Under the pieces are notes generated by a model that did not search any database, was not told the origin of the DNA, and saw nothing but the letters and a program-made list of their open reading frames with translations. A stretch of 64,000 nucleotides of DNA from positions 310,001 to 374,000 of the forward strand of contig NW_026893633.1 in the NCBI RefSeq assembly GCF_032452875.1. The letters are read 5' to 3'. The position numbers and the translations under genes were made by a program. The stretch is from Bos javanicus. Lineage: Eukaryota; Chordata; Mammalia; Artiodactyla; Bovidae. Below, one piece after another: positions 51,123 through 63,881 of this stretch (position 1 is its first letter; each line of letters opens with the position of its first letter).

Positions 51123-51724
51123 TGCCGGGAGCCGGGGAGGCATTCCACTCTGGACAAAGGTCATGAGGAAGGAGGCTCGGCATACGCAAATGCGGGATCG
51201 AGCCTCAGGAGTCCACTCGGATGTTCTCGAGCATCTCCCCCCCAAAAAAACCAGAGTCTGCCTACTGTATTGCTTTGTGCTCTCACCTCTGATTTCACTG
51301 GGGGCTGTCCCCCACCACCATCTCGCTCTCTCTGTCAAAGAGTTAACTTACAGCTCCAATTCATAAAGTTCCTTGTCATTCTTCCCTTTAACTTCCAGCT
51401 GAGTCTCCATCTGGAGCGCGGAACCCACCACGCTTACTAATTATGCCTGGGCTGCTAAGACCCACTCGAGAAGGTGTCTAGGGTGAGGCACCTTTCGCTA
51501 TTCGAGAGGGCGCCTGCGGCCTACGTAAATGGTGCAAACTTCTTGTCTTGGAGTTTGATTGGTCTTCCGCGTAAACCAAGCTACTCAGTCTCTTTTCTCC
51601 ACCGAATTTTCCTACTGAGCTCTCCTCATACTATGATTCTTGACATCTCTGATTAGCATATAAATAGTCGCCTAGGCCATCTCTCCTTCGAATACCCTGG
51701 ATCAGTTGGGGCTGGTCCCCGGCA
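51123..51724 (+). mobile_element. Retroviral LTR, unit 17
   Basis: 602 bp and a mosaic: the 5' half matches unit 8 (CCACTCGG), while CGTAAATGG and CTTGGAG match units 11/14. Private: ACTATGATTC. Confidence 0.87.
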
Positions 51725-52378
51725 GGTGGCGACCGAACAGGGACCTCAGGAGGCGATACTCAAAGAGCTGAGCAGACACGAACCACGCAATCAGCAGGCA
51801 ATAAGCATGGAGCTCAGCAGTGACGAATCATGCTGCTCAACTGGCAATAATCAAGCACGTGACCAGGCAGGAATCACGCAGCTCAGCTGGCAATTGTCAA
51901 GCAGATGAGCCGACAGGAATCACTCAGCTCAGCTGGCAATTGTCATGCAGATGAGCCGGCAGGAATCACGCAGCTCAGCAGGCCCTGATCACGTGACTCT
52001 GCAGGCACTGATCACGTGGCTGATCAAGTCCAGATCACGTGACTGAGCATGCACTGATCACGTGGCTATCATGCACTGATGACGTGACTGCGCATGCACT
52101 GATGAGGTGGCTGTTCGGGCACTGATCACGTGTTTATCAGGCAGTGATCAGTGACTGACAGGCGCTGATCAGGGGACTGTGCACGCACTGATCAGGTGGC
52201 TGATCAGGAAATGACCACCTGACCGCGCATGCAGTGATCACGTGGCTGGTCGTTCACTGATCACGTGTTTATCATACGGTGATCACGTGACTGAGAGGCG
52301 CTGATCACGTGACTGTGCCGTCAGTGATCACGTGGCTGAGCAGGCACTGATATCGTGACTGAGCATGCACTGATCATG
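51725..52378 (+). repeat. Unit 17 PBS, leader and spacer (654 bp)
   Basis: PBS at 51,727-51,744. It has GATGAGGTGGCTG where relatives have GATGACGTGG or GATGAGCTGG. Confidence 0.88.
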
Positions 52379-52979
52379 TGCCGGGAGCCGGGGAGGCATT
52401 CCACTCTGGACAAAGGTCATGAGGAAGGAGGCTCGGCATACGGAAATGCGGGATCGAGCCTCAGGAGTCCACCCGGATGTTCTCGAGCATCACCCCCCCA
52501 AAAAAACCAGAGTCTGCCTACTGTATTGCTTTGTGCTCTCACCTCTGATTTCACTGGGGGCTGTCCCCCACCACCATCTCGCTCTCTCTTTCAAAGAGTT
52601 AACTTAGAGCTCCAATTCATAAAGTTCCTTGTCATTCTTTCCTTTAACTTCCAGCTGAGTCTCCATCTGGAGCGCGGAACCCACCACGCTTACTAATTAT
52701 GCCTGGGCTGCTAAGACCCACTCGAGAAGGTGTCTAGGGTGAGGCACCTTTCGCTATTCGAGAGGGCGCCTGCGGCCTACGTAAGTGGTGCAAACTTCTT
52801 CTCTTGAAGTTTGATTGGTCTTCCACGTAAACCAAGCTACTCAGTCTCTTTTCTCCACCGAATTTTCCTACTGAGCTCTCCTCATACTATTATTCTTGAC
52901 ATTCTGATTAGCATATAAATAGTCGCCTAGGCCATCTCTCCTTCGAATACCCTGGATCAGTTGGGGCTGGTCCCCGGCA
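52379..52979 (+). mobile_element. Retroviral LTR, unit 18
   Basis: 601 bp. Private: GAGCATCACCC, CTCTCTTTCAAAG, ATTCTTTCCTTT, CTTCTCTTGAAG and loss of two bases (GACATTCTGATT) upstream of the TATA. Confidence 0.87.
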
Positions 52980-53790
52980 GGTGGCGACCGAACAGGGACC
53001 TCAGGAGGCGATACTCAAAGAGCTGAGCAGACACGAACCACGCAATCAGCAGGCAATAAGCATGGAGCTCAGCAGTGACGAATCATGCTGCTCAACTGGC
53101 AATAATCAAGCACGTGACCAGGCAGGAATCACGCAGCTCAGCTGGCAATTGTCAAGCAGATGAGCCGACAGGAATCACTCAGCTCAGCTGGCAATTGTCA
53201 TGCAGATGAGCCGGCAGGAATCACGCAGCTCAGCAGGCCCTGATCACGTGACTCTGCAGGCACTGATCACGTGGCTGATCAAGTCCAGATCACGTGACTG
53301 AGCATGCACTGATCACGTGGCTATCATGCACTGATGACGTGACTGCGCATGCACTGCTGACGTGGCTGATCAGGCACTGATCACATGGCTCATCATGCAC
53401 TGATCACGTGTTTATCAGGCAATGATCAGTGACTGACAGGCGCTGATCATGGGACTGTGCACGCACTGATCACGTGGCTATCATGCACTGATCACGTGAC
53501 TGCGCATGCACTGATGACGTGGCTGTTCGGGCACTGATCACGTGTTTATCAGGCAGTGATCAGTGACTGACAGGCGCTGATCAGGGGACTGTGCACGCTC
53601 TGATCAGGTGGCTGATCAGGAACTGACCACCTGACCGCGCATGCAGTGATCACGTGGCTGGTCGTTCACTGATCACGTGTTTATCATACGGTGATCACGT
53701 GACTGAGAGGCGCTGATCACGTGACTGTGCCGTCAGTGATCACGTGGCTGAGCAGGCACTGATATCGTGACTGAGCATGCACTGATCATG
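52980..53790 (+). repeat. Unit 18 PBS, leader and spacer (811 bp, long class)
   Basis: PBS at 52,982-52,999. The array returns here to the long class. Private GCACTGCTGACG. Confidence 0.88.
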
Positions 53791-54394
53791 TGCCGGGAGC
53801 CGGGGAGGCATTCCACTCTGGACAAAGGTCATGAGGAAGGAGGCTCGGCATACGCAAATGCGGGATCGAGCCTCAGGAGTCCACCCGGATGTTCTCGAGC
53901 ATCTCCCCCCAAAAAAAAAACCGGAGTCTGCCTACTGTATTGCTTTGTGCTCTCACCTTTGATTTCACTGGGGGCTGTCCCCCACCACCATCTCGCTCTC
54001 TCTGTCAAAGAGTTAACTTAGAGCTCCAATTCATAAAGTTCCTTGTCATTCTTCCCTTTAACTTCCAGCTGAGTCTCCATCTGGAGCGCGGAACCCACCA
54101 CGCTCACTAATTATGCCTGGGCTGCTAAGACCCACTCGAGAAGGTGTCTAGGGTGAGGCACCTTTCGCTATTCGAGAGGGCGCCTGCGGCCTACGTAAGT
54201 GGTGCAAACTTCTTGTCTTGAAGTTTGATTGGTCTTCCGCGTAAACCAAGCTACTCAGTCTCTTTTCTCCACCGAATTTTCCTACTGAGCTCTCCTCATA
54301 CTATTATTCTTGACATCTCTGATTAGCATATAAATAGTCGCCTAGGCCATCTCTCCTTCGAATACCCTGGATCAGTTGGGGCTGGTCCCCGGCA
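53791..54394 (+). mobile_element. Retroviral LTR, unit 19
   Basis: 604 bp, with the longest A tract (C6A10). Private CACCTTTGATTTC; CGCTCACTAATT is shared with unit 21. Confidence 0.87.
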
Positions 54395-55204
54395 GGTGGC
54401 GACCGAACAGGGACCTCAGGAGGCAATACTCAAAGAGCTGAGCAGACACGAACCACGCAATCAGCAGGCAATAAGCATGGAGCTCAGCAGTGACGAATCA
54501 TGCTGCTCAACTGGCAATAATCAAGCACGTGACCAGGCAGGAATCACGCAGCTCAGCTGGCAATTGTCAAGCAGATGAGCCGACAGGAATCACGCAGCTC
54601 AGATGGCAATTGTCATGCAGATGAGCCGGCAGGAATCACGCAGCTCAGGAGGCCCTGATCACGTGACTCTGCAGGCACTGATCACGTGGCTGATCAAGTC
54701 CAGATCACGTGACTGAGCATGCACTGATCACGTGGCTATCATGCACTGATGACGTGACTGATATGCACTGATGACGTGGCTGATCAGGCACTGATCACAT
54801 GGCTCATCATGCACTGATCACGTGTTTCTCAGGCAATGATCAGTGACTGACAGGCGCTGATCATGGGACTGTGCACGCACTGAACACGTGGCTATCATGC
54901 ACTGATCACGTGACTGCGCATGCACTGATGACGTGGCTGTTCGGGCACTGATCACGTGTTTATCAGGCAGTGATCAGTGACTGACAGGCGCTGATCTGGG
55001 GACTGTGCACGCTCTGATCAGGTGGCTGATCAGGAACTGACCACCTGACCCCGCATGCAGTGATCACGTGGCTGGTCGTTCACTGATCACGTGTTTATCA
55101 TACGGTGATCACGTGACTGAGAGGCGCTGATCACGTGACTGTGCCGTCAGTGATCACGTGGCTGAGCAGGCACTGATATCGTGACTGAGCATGCACTGAT
55201 CATG
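54395..55204 (+). repeat. Unit 19 PBS, leader and spacer (810 bp, long class)
   Basis: PBS at 54,397-54,414. Private CTCAGGAGGCCC and GTGACTGATATGC; it has CACGCTCTGATCAGG, also found after units 2 and 18. Confidence 0.88.
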
Positions 55205-55806
55205 TGCCGGGAGCCGGGGAGGCATTCCACTCTGGACAAAGGTCATGAGGAAGGAGGCTCGGCATACGCAAATGCGGGATCGAGCCTCAGGAGTCCACCC
55301 GGATATTCTCGAGCATCTCCCCCCCAAAAAAACCAGAGTCTGCCTACTGTATTGCTTTGTGCTCTCACCTCTGATTTCTCTGGGGGCTGTCCCCCACCAC
55401 CATCTCGCTCTCTCTGTCAAAGAGTTAACTTACAGCTCCAATTCATAAAGTTCCTTGTCATTCTTCCCTTTAACTTCCAGCTGAGTCTCCATCTGGAGTG
55501 CGGAACCCACCACGCTTACTAATTATGCCTGGGCTGCTAAGACCCACTCGAGAAGGTGTCTAGGGTGAGGCACCTTTCGCTATTCGAGAGGGCGCCTGCG
55601 GCCTTCGTAAGTGGTGCAAACTTCTTGTCTTGAAGTTTGATTGGTCTTCTGCGTAAACCATGCTACTCAGTCTCTTTTCTCCAACGAATTTTCCTACTGA
55701 GCTCTCCTCATACTATTATTCTTGACATCTCTGATTAGCATATAAATAGTCGCCTAGGCCATCTCTCCTTCGAATACCCTGGATCAGTTGGGGCTGGTCC
55801 CCGGCA
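55205..55806 (+). mobile_element. Retroviral LTR, unit 20
   Basis: 602 bp. Private: GATTTCTCTGGG, GGCCTTCGTAAG, CCATGCTACTC, CCAACGAATT. Confidence 0.87.
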
Positions 55807-56617
55807 GGTGGCGACCGAACAGGGACCTCAGGAGGCGATACTCAAAGAGCTGAGCAGACACGAACCACGCAATCAGCAGGCAATAAGCATGGAGCTCAGC
55901 AGTGACGAATCATGCTGCTCAACTGGCAGTAATCAAGCACGTGACCAGGCAGGAATCACGCAGCTCAGCTGGCAATTGTCAAGCAGATGAGCCGACAGGA
56001 ATCACGCAGCTCAGCTGGCAATTGTCATGCAGATGAGCCGGCAGGAATCACGCAGCTCAGCAGGCCCTGATCACGTGACTCTGCAGGCACTGATCACGTG
56101 GCTGATCAAGTCCAGATCACGTGACTGAGCATGCACTGATCACGTGGCTATCATGCACTGATGACGTGACTGCGCATGCACTGATGACGTGGCTGATCAG
56201 GCACTGATCACATGGCTCATCATGCACTGATCACGTGTTTATCAGGCAATGATCAGTGACTGACAGGCGCTGATCATGGGACTGTGCACGCACTGATCAC
56301 GTGGCTATCATGCACTGATCACGTGACTGCGCATGCACTGATGACGTGGCTGTTCGGGCACTGATCACGTGTTTATCAGGCAGTGATCAGTGACTGACAG
56401 GCGCTGATCAGGGGACTGTGCACGCACTGATCAGGTGGCTCATCAGGAACTGACCACCTGACCGCGCATGCAGTGATCACGTGGCTGGTCGTTCACTGAT
56501 CACGTGTTTATCATACGGTGATCACGTGACTGAGAGGCGCTGATCACGTGACTGTGCCGTCAGTGATCACGTGGCTGAGCAGGCACTGATATCGTGACTG
56601 AGCATGCACTGATCATG
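55807..56617 (+). repeat. Unit 20 PBS, leader and spacer (811 bp, long class)
   Basis: PBS at 55,809-55,826. Private ACTGGCAGTAATC; the GGTGGCTCATCAGG variant recurs after units 22 and 25. Confidence 0.88.
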
Positions 56618-57219
56618 TGCCGGGAGCCGGGGAGGCATTCCACTCTGGACAAAGGTCATGAGGAAGGAGGCTCGGCATACGCAAATGCGGGATCGAGCCT
56701 CAGGAGTCCACCCGGATATTCTCGAGCATCTCCCGCCCAAAAAAACCAGAGTCTGCCTACTGTATTGCTTTGTGCTCTCACCTCTGATTTCACTGGGGGC
56801 TGTCCCCCACCACCATCTCGCTCTCTCTGTCAAAGAGTTAACTTACAGCTCCAATTCATAAAGTTCCTTGTCATTCTTCCCTTTAACTTCCAGCTGAGTC
56901 TCCATCTGGAGCGCAGAACCCACCACGCTCACTAATTATGCCTGGGCTGCTAAGACCCACTCGAGAAGGTGTCTAGGGTGAGGCACCTTTCGCTATTCGA
57001 GAGGGCGCCTGCGGCCTACGTAAGTGGTGCAAACTTCTTGTCTTGAAGTTTGATTGGTCTTCCGCGTAAACCAAGCTACTCAGTCTCTTTTCTCCACCGA
57101 ATTTTCCTACTGAGCTCTCCTCATACTATTATTCTTGACATCTCTGATTAGCATATAAATAGTCGCCTAGGCCATCTCTCCTTCGAATACCCTGGATCAG
57201 TTGGGGCTGGTCCCCGGCA
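56618..57219 (+). mobile_element. Retroviral LTR, unit 21
   Basis: 602 bp. The C tract is interrupted (CTCCCGCCC). Private GAGCGCAGAACC. Confidence 0.87.
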
Positions 57220-58030
57220 GGTGGCGACCGAACAGGGACCTCAGGAGGCGATACTCAAAGAGCTGAGCAGACACGAACCACGCAATCAGCAGGCAATAAG
57301 CATGGAGCTCAGCAGTGACGAATCATGCTGCTCAACTGGCAATAATCAAGCACGTGACCAGGCAGGAATCACGCAGCTCAGCTGGCAATTGTTAAGCAGA
57401 TGAGCCGACAGGAATCACGCAGCTCAGATGGCAATTGTCATGCAGATGAGCCGGCAGGAATCACGCAGCTCAGCAGGCCCTGATCACGTGACTCTGCAGG
57501 CACTGATCACGTGGCTGATCAAGTCCGGATCACGTGACTGAGCATGCACTGATCATGTGGCTATCATGCACTGATGACGTGACTGCGCATGCACTGATGA
57601 CGTGGCTGATCAGGCACTGATCACATGGCTCATCATGCACTGATCACGTGTTTATCAGGCAATGATCAGTGACTCACAGGCGCTGATCATGGGACTGTGC
57701 ACGCACTGATCACGTGGCTATCATGCACTGATCACGTGACTGCGCATGCACTGATGACGTGGCTGTTCGGGCACTGATCACGTGTTTATCAGGCAGTGAT
57801 CAGTGACTGACAGGTGCTGATCAGGGGACTGTGCACGCACTGATCAGGTGGCTGATCAGGAACTGACCACCTGACCGCTCATGCAGTGATCACGTGGCTG
57901 GTCGTTCACTGATCACGTGTTTATCCTACGGTGATCACGTGACTGAGAGGCGCTGATCACGTGACTGTGCCGTCAGTGATCACGTGGCTGAGCAGGCACT
58001 GATACCGTGACTGAGCATGCACTGATCATG
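57220..58030 (+). repeat. Unit 21 PBS, leader and spacer (811 bp, long class)
   Basis: PBS at 57,222-57,239. AGTCCGGATCACG and GACCGCTCATGC are shared with unit 23. Private TTTATCCTACGG. Confidence 0.88.
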
Positions 58031-58632
58031 TGCCGGGAGCCGGGGAGGCATTCCACTCTGGACAAAGGTCATGAGGAAGGAGGCTCGGCATACGCAAATG
58101 CGGGATCGAGCCTCAGGAGTCCACCCGGATATTCTCGAGCATCTCCCCCCCAAAAAAACCAGAGTCTGCCTACTGTATTGCTTTGTGCTCTCACCTCTGA
58201 TTTCACTGGGGGCTGTCCCCCACCACCATCTCGCTCTCTCTGTCAAAGAGTTAACTTACAGCTCCAATGCATAAAGTTCCTTGTCATTCTTCCCTTTAAC
58301 TTCCAGCTGAGTCTCCATCTGGAGCGCGGAACCCACCACGCTTACTAATTATGCCTGGGCTGCTAAGACCCACTCGACAAGGTGTCTAGGGTGAGGCACC
58401 TTTCGCTATTCGAGAGGGCGCCTGCGGCCTATGTAAGTGGTGCAAATTTCTTGTCTTGAAGTTTGATTGGTCTTCCGCGTAAACCAAGCTACTCAGTCTC
58501 GTTTCTCCACCGAATTTTCCTACTGAGCTCTCCTCATACTATTATTCTTGACATCTCTGATTAGCATATAAATAGTCGCCTAGGCCATCTCTCCTTCGAA
58601 TACCCTGGATCAGTTGGGGCTGGTCCCCGGCA
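58031..58632 (+). mobile_element. Retroviral LTR, unit 22
   Basis: 602 bp. CCAATGCATAAAG (shared with 24 and 25), CTCGACAAGG and GCAAATTTCTTG (shared with 25). Private GTCTCGTTTCTCC. Confidence 0.87.
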
Positions 58633-59309
58633 GGTGGCGACCGAACAGGGACCTCAGGAGGCGATACTCAAAGAGCTGAGCAGACACGAACCACGCAATC
58701 AGCAGGCAATAAGCATGGAGCTCAGCAGTGACGAATCATGCTGCTCAACTGGCAATAATCAAGCACGTGACCAGGCAGGAATCACGCAGCTCAGCTGGCA
58801 ATTGTCAAGCAGATGAGCGGACAGGAATCACGCAGCTCAGCTGGCAATTGTCATGCAGATGAGCCGGCAGGAATCACGCAGCTCAGCAGGCCCTGATCAC
58901 GTGACTCTGCAGGCACTGATCACGTGGCTGATCAAGTCCAGATCACGTGACTGAGCATGCACTGATCATGTGGCTATCATGCACTGATGACGTGACTGCG
59001 CATGCACTGATGACGTGGCTGATCAGTCACTGATCACATGGCTCATCATGCACTGATCACGTGTTTATCAGGCAATGATCAGTGACTGACAGGCGCTGAT
59101 CAGGGGACTGTGCACGCACTGATCAGGTGGCTCATCAGGAACTGACCACCTGACCGCGCATGCAGTGATCACGTGGCTGGTCGTTCACTAATCACGTGTT
59201 TATCATACGGTGATCACGTGACTGAGAGGCGCTGATCACGTGACTGTGCCGTCAGTGATCACGTGTCTGAGCAGGCACTGATATCGTGACTGAGCGTGCA
59301 CTGACCATG
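58633..59309 (+). repeat. Unit 22 PBS, leader and spacer (677 bp)
   Basis: PBS at 58,635-58,652. It lost about 134 bp relative to the long class through a different join (at the GACTGACAGGCGCTGATC repeats) from the 654-bp class. Unit 25 has the same join. Confidence 0.88.
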
Positions 59310-59910
59310 TGCCGGGAGCCGGGGAGGCATTCCACTCTGGACAAAGGTCATGAGGAAGGAGGCTCGGCATACGCAAATGCGGGATCGAGCCTCAGGAGTC
59401 CACCCGCATATTCTCGAGCATCTCCCCCCAAAAAAACCAGAGTCTGCCTACTGTATTGCTTTGTGCTCTCACCTCTGATTTCACTGGGGGCTGTCCCCCA
59501 CCACCATCTCGCTCTCTCTGTCAAAGTGTTAACTTACAGCTCCAATTCATAAAGTTCCTTGTCATTCTTCCCTTTAACTTCCAGCTGAGTCTCCATCTGG
59601 AGCGCGGAACCCACCACGCTTACTAATTATGCCTGGGCTGCTAAGACCCACTCGAGAAGGTGTCTAGGGTGAGGCACCTTTCGCTATTCGAGAGGGCGCC
59701 TGAAGCCTACGTAAGTGGTGCAAACTTCTTGTCTTGAAATTTGATTGGTCTTCCGCGTAAACCAAGCCACTCAGTCTCTTTTCTCCACCGAATTTTCCTA
59801 CTGAGCTCTCCTCATACTATTATTCTTGACATCTCTGATTAGCATATAAATAGTCGCCTAGGCCATCTCTCCTTCGAATACCCTGGATCAGTTGGGGCTG
59901 GTCCCCGGCA
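59310..59910 (+). mobile_element. Retroviral LTR, unit 23
   Basis: 601 bp, preceded by the altered GAGCGTGCACTGACCATG. Private: TCAAAGTGTTAAC, CCTGAAGCC, CTTGAAATTTG. CACCCGCATATTC is shared with unit 1. Confidence 0.87.
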
Positions 59911-60744
59911 GGTGGCGACCGAACAGGGACCTCAGGAGGCGATACTCAAAGAGCTGAGCAGACACGAACCACGCAATCAGCAGGCAATAAGCATGGAGCT
60001 CAGCAGTGACGAATCATGCTGCTCAACTGGCAATAATCAAGCACGTGACCAGGCAGGAATCACGCAGCTCAGCTGGCAATTGTCAAGCAGATGAGCCGAC
60101 AGGAATCACGCAGCTCAGATGGCAATTGTCATGCAGATGAGCCGGCAGGAATCACGCAGCTCAGCAGGCCCTGATCACGTGACTCTGCAGGCACTGATCA
60201 CGTGACTCTGCAGGCACTGATCACGTGGCTGATCAAGTCCGGATCACGTGACTGAGCATGCACTGATCATGTGGCTATCATGCACTGATGACGTGACTGC
60301 GCATGCACTGATGACGTGGCTGATCAGGCACTGATCACATGGCTCATCATGCCCTGATCACGTGTTTATCAGGCAATGATCAGTGACTGACAGGCGCTGA
60401 TCATGCGACTGTGCACGCACTGATCACGTGGCTATCATGCACTGATCACGTGACTGCGCATGCACTGATGACGTGGCTGTTCGGGCACTGATCACGTGTT
60501 TATCAGGCAGTGATCAGTCACTGACAGGTGCTGATCAGGGGACTGTGCACGCACTGATCAGGTGGCTGATCAGGAACTGACCACCTGACCGCTCATGCAG
60601 TGATCACGTGGCTGGTCGTTCACTGATCACGTGTTTATCATACGGTGATCACGTGACTGAGAGGCGCTGATCACGTGACTGTGCCGTCAGTGATCACGTG
60701 GCTGAGCAGGCACTGATACCGTGACTGAGCATGCACTGATCATG
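59911..60744 (+). repeat. Unit 23 PBS, leader and spacer (834 bp, longest)
   Basis: PBS at 59,913-59,930. A fresh 23-bp duplication puts CACGTGACTCTGCAGGCAC in twice in a row (near 60,175-60,225), adding one monomer to the long class. Confidence 0.88.
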
Positions 60745-61346
60745 TGCCGGGAGCCGGGGAGGCATTCCACTCTGGACAAAGGTCATGAGGAAGGAGGCTC
60801 GGCATACGCAAATGCGGGATCGAGCCTCAGGAGTCCACCCGGATATTCTCGAGCATCTCCCCCCAAAAAAAACCAGAGTCTGCCTACTGTATTGCTTTGT
60901 GCTCTCACCTCTGATTTCACTGGGGGCTGTCCCCCACCACCATCTCGCTCTGTCTGTCAAAGAGTTAACTTACAGCTCCAATGCATAAACTTCCTTGTCA
61001 TTCTTCCCTTTAACTTCCAGCTGAGTCTCCATCTGGAGCGCGGAACCCCCCACGCTTACTAATTATGCCTGGGCTGCTAAGACCCACTCGAGAAGGTGTC
61101 TAGGGTGAGGCACCTTTCGCTATTCGAGAGGGCGCCTGCGGCCTACGTAAGTGGTGCAAACTTCTTGTCTTGAAGTTTGATTGGTCTTCTGCGTAAACCA
61201 AGACACTCAGTCTCTTTTCTCCACCGAATTTTCCTACTGAGCTCTCCTCATACTATTATTCTTGACATCTCTGATTAGCATATAAATAGTCGCCTAGGCC
61301 ATCTCTCCTTCGAATACCCTGGATCAGTTGGGGCTGGTCCCCGGCA
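60745..61346 (+). mobile_element. Retroviral LTR, unit 24
   Basis: 602 bp. GCTCTGTCTGTC is shared with unit 25. Private: GCATAAACTTCC, AACCCCCCACGC and AAGACACTCAG. Confidence 0.87.
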
Positions 61347-62000
61347 GGTGGCGACCGAACAGGGACCTCAGGAGGCGATACTCAAAGAGCTGAGCAGACA
61401 CGAACGACGCAATCAGCAGGCAATAAGCATGGAGCTCAGCAGTGACGAATCATGCTGCTCAACTGGGAATAATCAAGCACGTGACCAGGCAGGAATCACG
61501 CAGCTCAGCTGGCAATTGTCAAGCAGATGAGCCGACAGGAAACACGCAGCTCAGATGGCAATTGTCATGCAGATGAGCCGGAAGGAATCACGCAGCTCAG
61601 CAGGCCCTGATCACGTGACTCTGCAGGCACTGATCACGTGGCTGATCAAGTACAGATCACGTGACTGAGCATGCACTGATCACGTGGCTATCATGCACTG
61701 ATGACGTGACTTCGCATGCACTGATGATGTGGCTGTTCGGGCACTGATCACGTGTTTATCAGGCAGTGATCAGTCACTGACAGGCGCTGATCAGGGGACT
61801 GTGCACGCACTGATCAGGTGGCTGATCAGGAACTGACCACCTGACCGCGAATGCAGTGATCACGTGGTTGGTCATTCACTGATCACGTGTTTATCATACG
61901 GTGATCACGTGACTGAGAGGTGCTGATCACGTGATTGTGCCGTCAGTGATCACGTGGCTGAGCAGGCACTGATACCATGACTGAGCATGCACTGATCATG
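61347..62000 (+). repeat. Unit 24 PBS, leader and spacer (654 bp)
   Basis: PBS at 61,349-61,366. Private: GAACGACGC, ACTGGGAATAATC, AAGTACAGATC, GTGGTTGGTCATTC. Confidence 0.88.
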
Positions 62001-62602
62001 TGCCGGGAGCCAGGGAGGCATTCCACTCTGGACAAAGGTCATGAGGAAGGAGGCTCTGCATACGCAAATGAGGGATCGAGCCTCAGGAGTCCACCCGGAT
62101 ATTCTCGACCATCTCCCCCCCCAAAAAACCAGAGTCTGCCTACTGTATTGCTTTGTGCTCTCACCTCTGATTTCACTGGGGGCTGTCCCCCACCACCATC
62201 TCGCTCTGTCTGTCAAAGAGTTAACTTACAGCTCCAATGCATAAAGTTCCTTGTCATTCTTCCCTTTAACTTCCAGCTGAGTCTCCATCTGGAGCGCGGA
62301 ACCCACCACGCTTACTAATTATGCCTGGGCTGCTAAGACCCACTCGACAAGGTGTCTAGGGTGAGGCACCTTTCGCTATTCGAGAGGGCGCCTGCGGCCT
62401 ACGTAAGTGGTGCAAATTTCTTGTCTTGAAGTTTGATTGGTCTTCCGCGTACACCAAGCTACTCAGTCTCTTTTCTCCACCGAATTTTCCTACTGAGCTC
62501 TCCTCATACTATTATTCTTGACATCTCTGATTAGCATATAAATAGTCGCCTAGGCCATCTCTCCTTCGAATACCCTGGATCAGTTGGGGCTGGTCCCCGG
62601 CA
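62001..62602 (+). mobile_element. Retroviral LTR, unit 25
   Basis: 602 bp, C8A6. GAGCCAGGGAGG and GCGTACACCAAG are private; AAATGAGGG and TTCTCGACC recall subtype B in the 5' part only. Confidence 0.87.
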
Positions 62603-63279
62603 GGTGGCGACCGAACAGGGACCTCAGGAGGCGATACTCAAAGAGCTGAGCAGACACGAACCACGCAATCAGCAGGCAATAAGCATGGAGCTCAGCAGTG
62701 ACGAATCATGCTGCTCAACTGGCAATAATCAAGCACGTGACCAGGCAGGAATCACGCAGCTCAGCTGGCAATTGTCAAGCAGATGAGCCGACAGGAATCA
62801 CGCAGCTCAGCTGGCAATTGTCATGCAGATGAGCTGGCAGGAATCACGCAGCTCAGCAGGCCCTGATCACGTGACTCTGCAGGCACTGATCACGTGGCTG
62901 ATCAAGTCCAGATCACGTGACTGAGCATGCACTGATCATGTGGCTATCATGCACTGATGACGTGACTGCGCATGCACTGATGACGTGGCTGATCAGGCAC
63001 TGATCACGTGGCTCATCATGCACTGATCACGTGTTTATCAGGCAATGATCAATGACTGACAGGCGCTGATCAGGGGACTGTGCAGGCAATGATCAGGTGG
63101 CTCATCAGGAACTGACCACCTGACCGCGCATGCAGTGATCACGTGGCTGGTCGTTCACTAATCACGTGTTTATCATACGGTGATCACGTGACTGAGAGGC
63201 GCTGATCACGTGACTGTGCCGTCAGTGATCACGTGGCTGAGCAGGCACTGTTATCGTGACTGAGCATGCACTGATCATG
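62603..63279 (+). repeat. Unit 25 PBS, leader and spacer (677 bp)
   Basis: PBS at 62,605-62,622. Same join as unit 22. Private GATCAATGACTG and CTGTTATCGTG. Confidence 0.88.
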
Positions 63280-63881
63280 TGCCGGGAGCCGGGGAGGCAT
63301 TCCACTCTGGACAAAGGTCATGAGGAAGGAGGCTCGGCATACGCAAATGCGGGATCGAGCCTCAGGAGTCCACCCGGATATTCTCGAGCATCTCCCCCCC
63401 AAAAAAACCAGAGTCTGCCTACTGTATTGCTTTGTGCTCTCACCTCTGATTTCACTGGGGGCTGTCCCCCACCACCATCTCGCTCTCTCTGTCAAAGAGT
63501 TAACTTACAGCTCCAATTCATAAAGTTCCTTGTCATTCTTCCCTTTAACTTCCAGCTGAGTCTCCATCTGGAGCGCGGAACCCACCACGCTTACTAATTT
63601 TGCCTGGGCTGCTAAGACCCACTCGAGAAGGTGTCTAGGGTGAGGCACCTTTCGCTATTCGAGAGGGCGCCTGCGGCCTACGTAAGTGGTGCAAACTTCT
63701 TGTCTTGAAGATTGATTGGTCTTCCGCGTAAACCAAGCCACTCAGTCTCTTTTCTCCACCGAATTTTCCTACTGAGCTCTCCTCATACTATTATTCTTGA
63801 CATCTCTGATTAGCATATAAATAGTCGCCTAGGCCATCTCTCCTTCGAATACCCTGGATCAGTTGGGGCTGGTCCCCGGCA
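63280..63881 (+). mobile_element. Retroviral LTR, unit 26 (last in window)
   Basis: 602 bp, C7A7. Private CTAATTTTGCC and GAAGATTGATTGG; AAGCCACTCAG is shared with unit 23. Confidence 0.87.
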
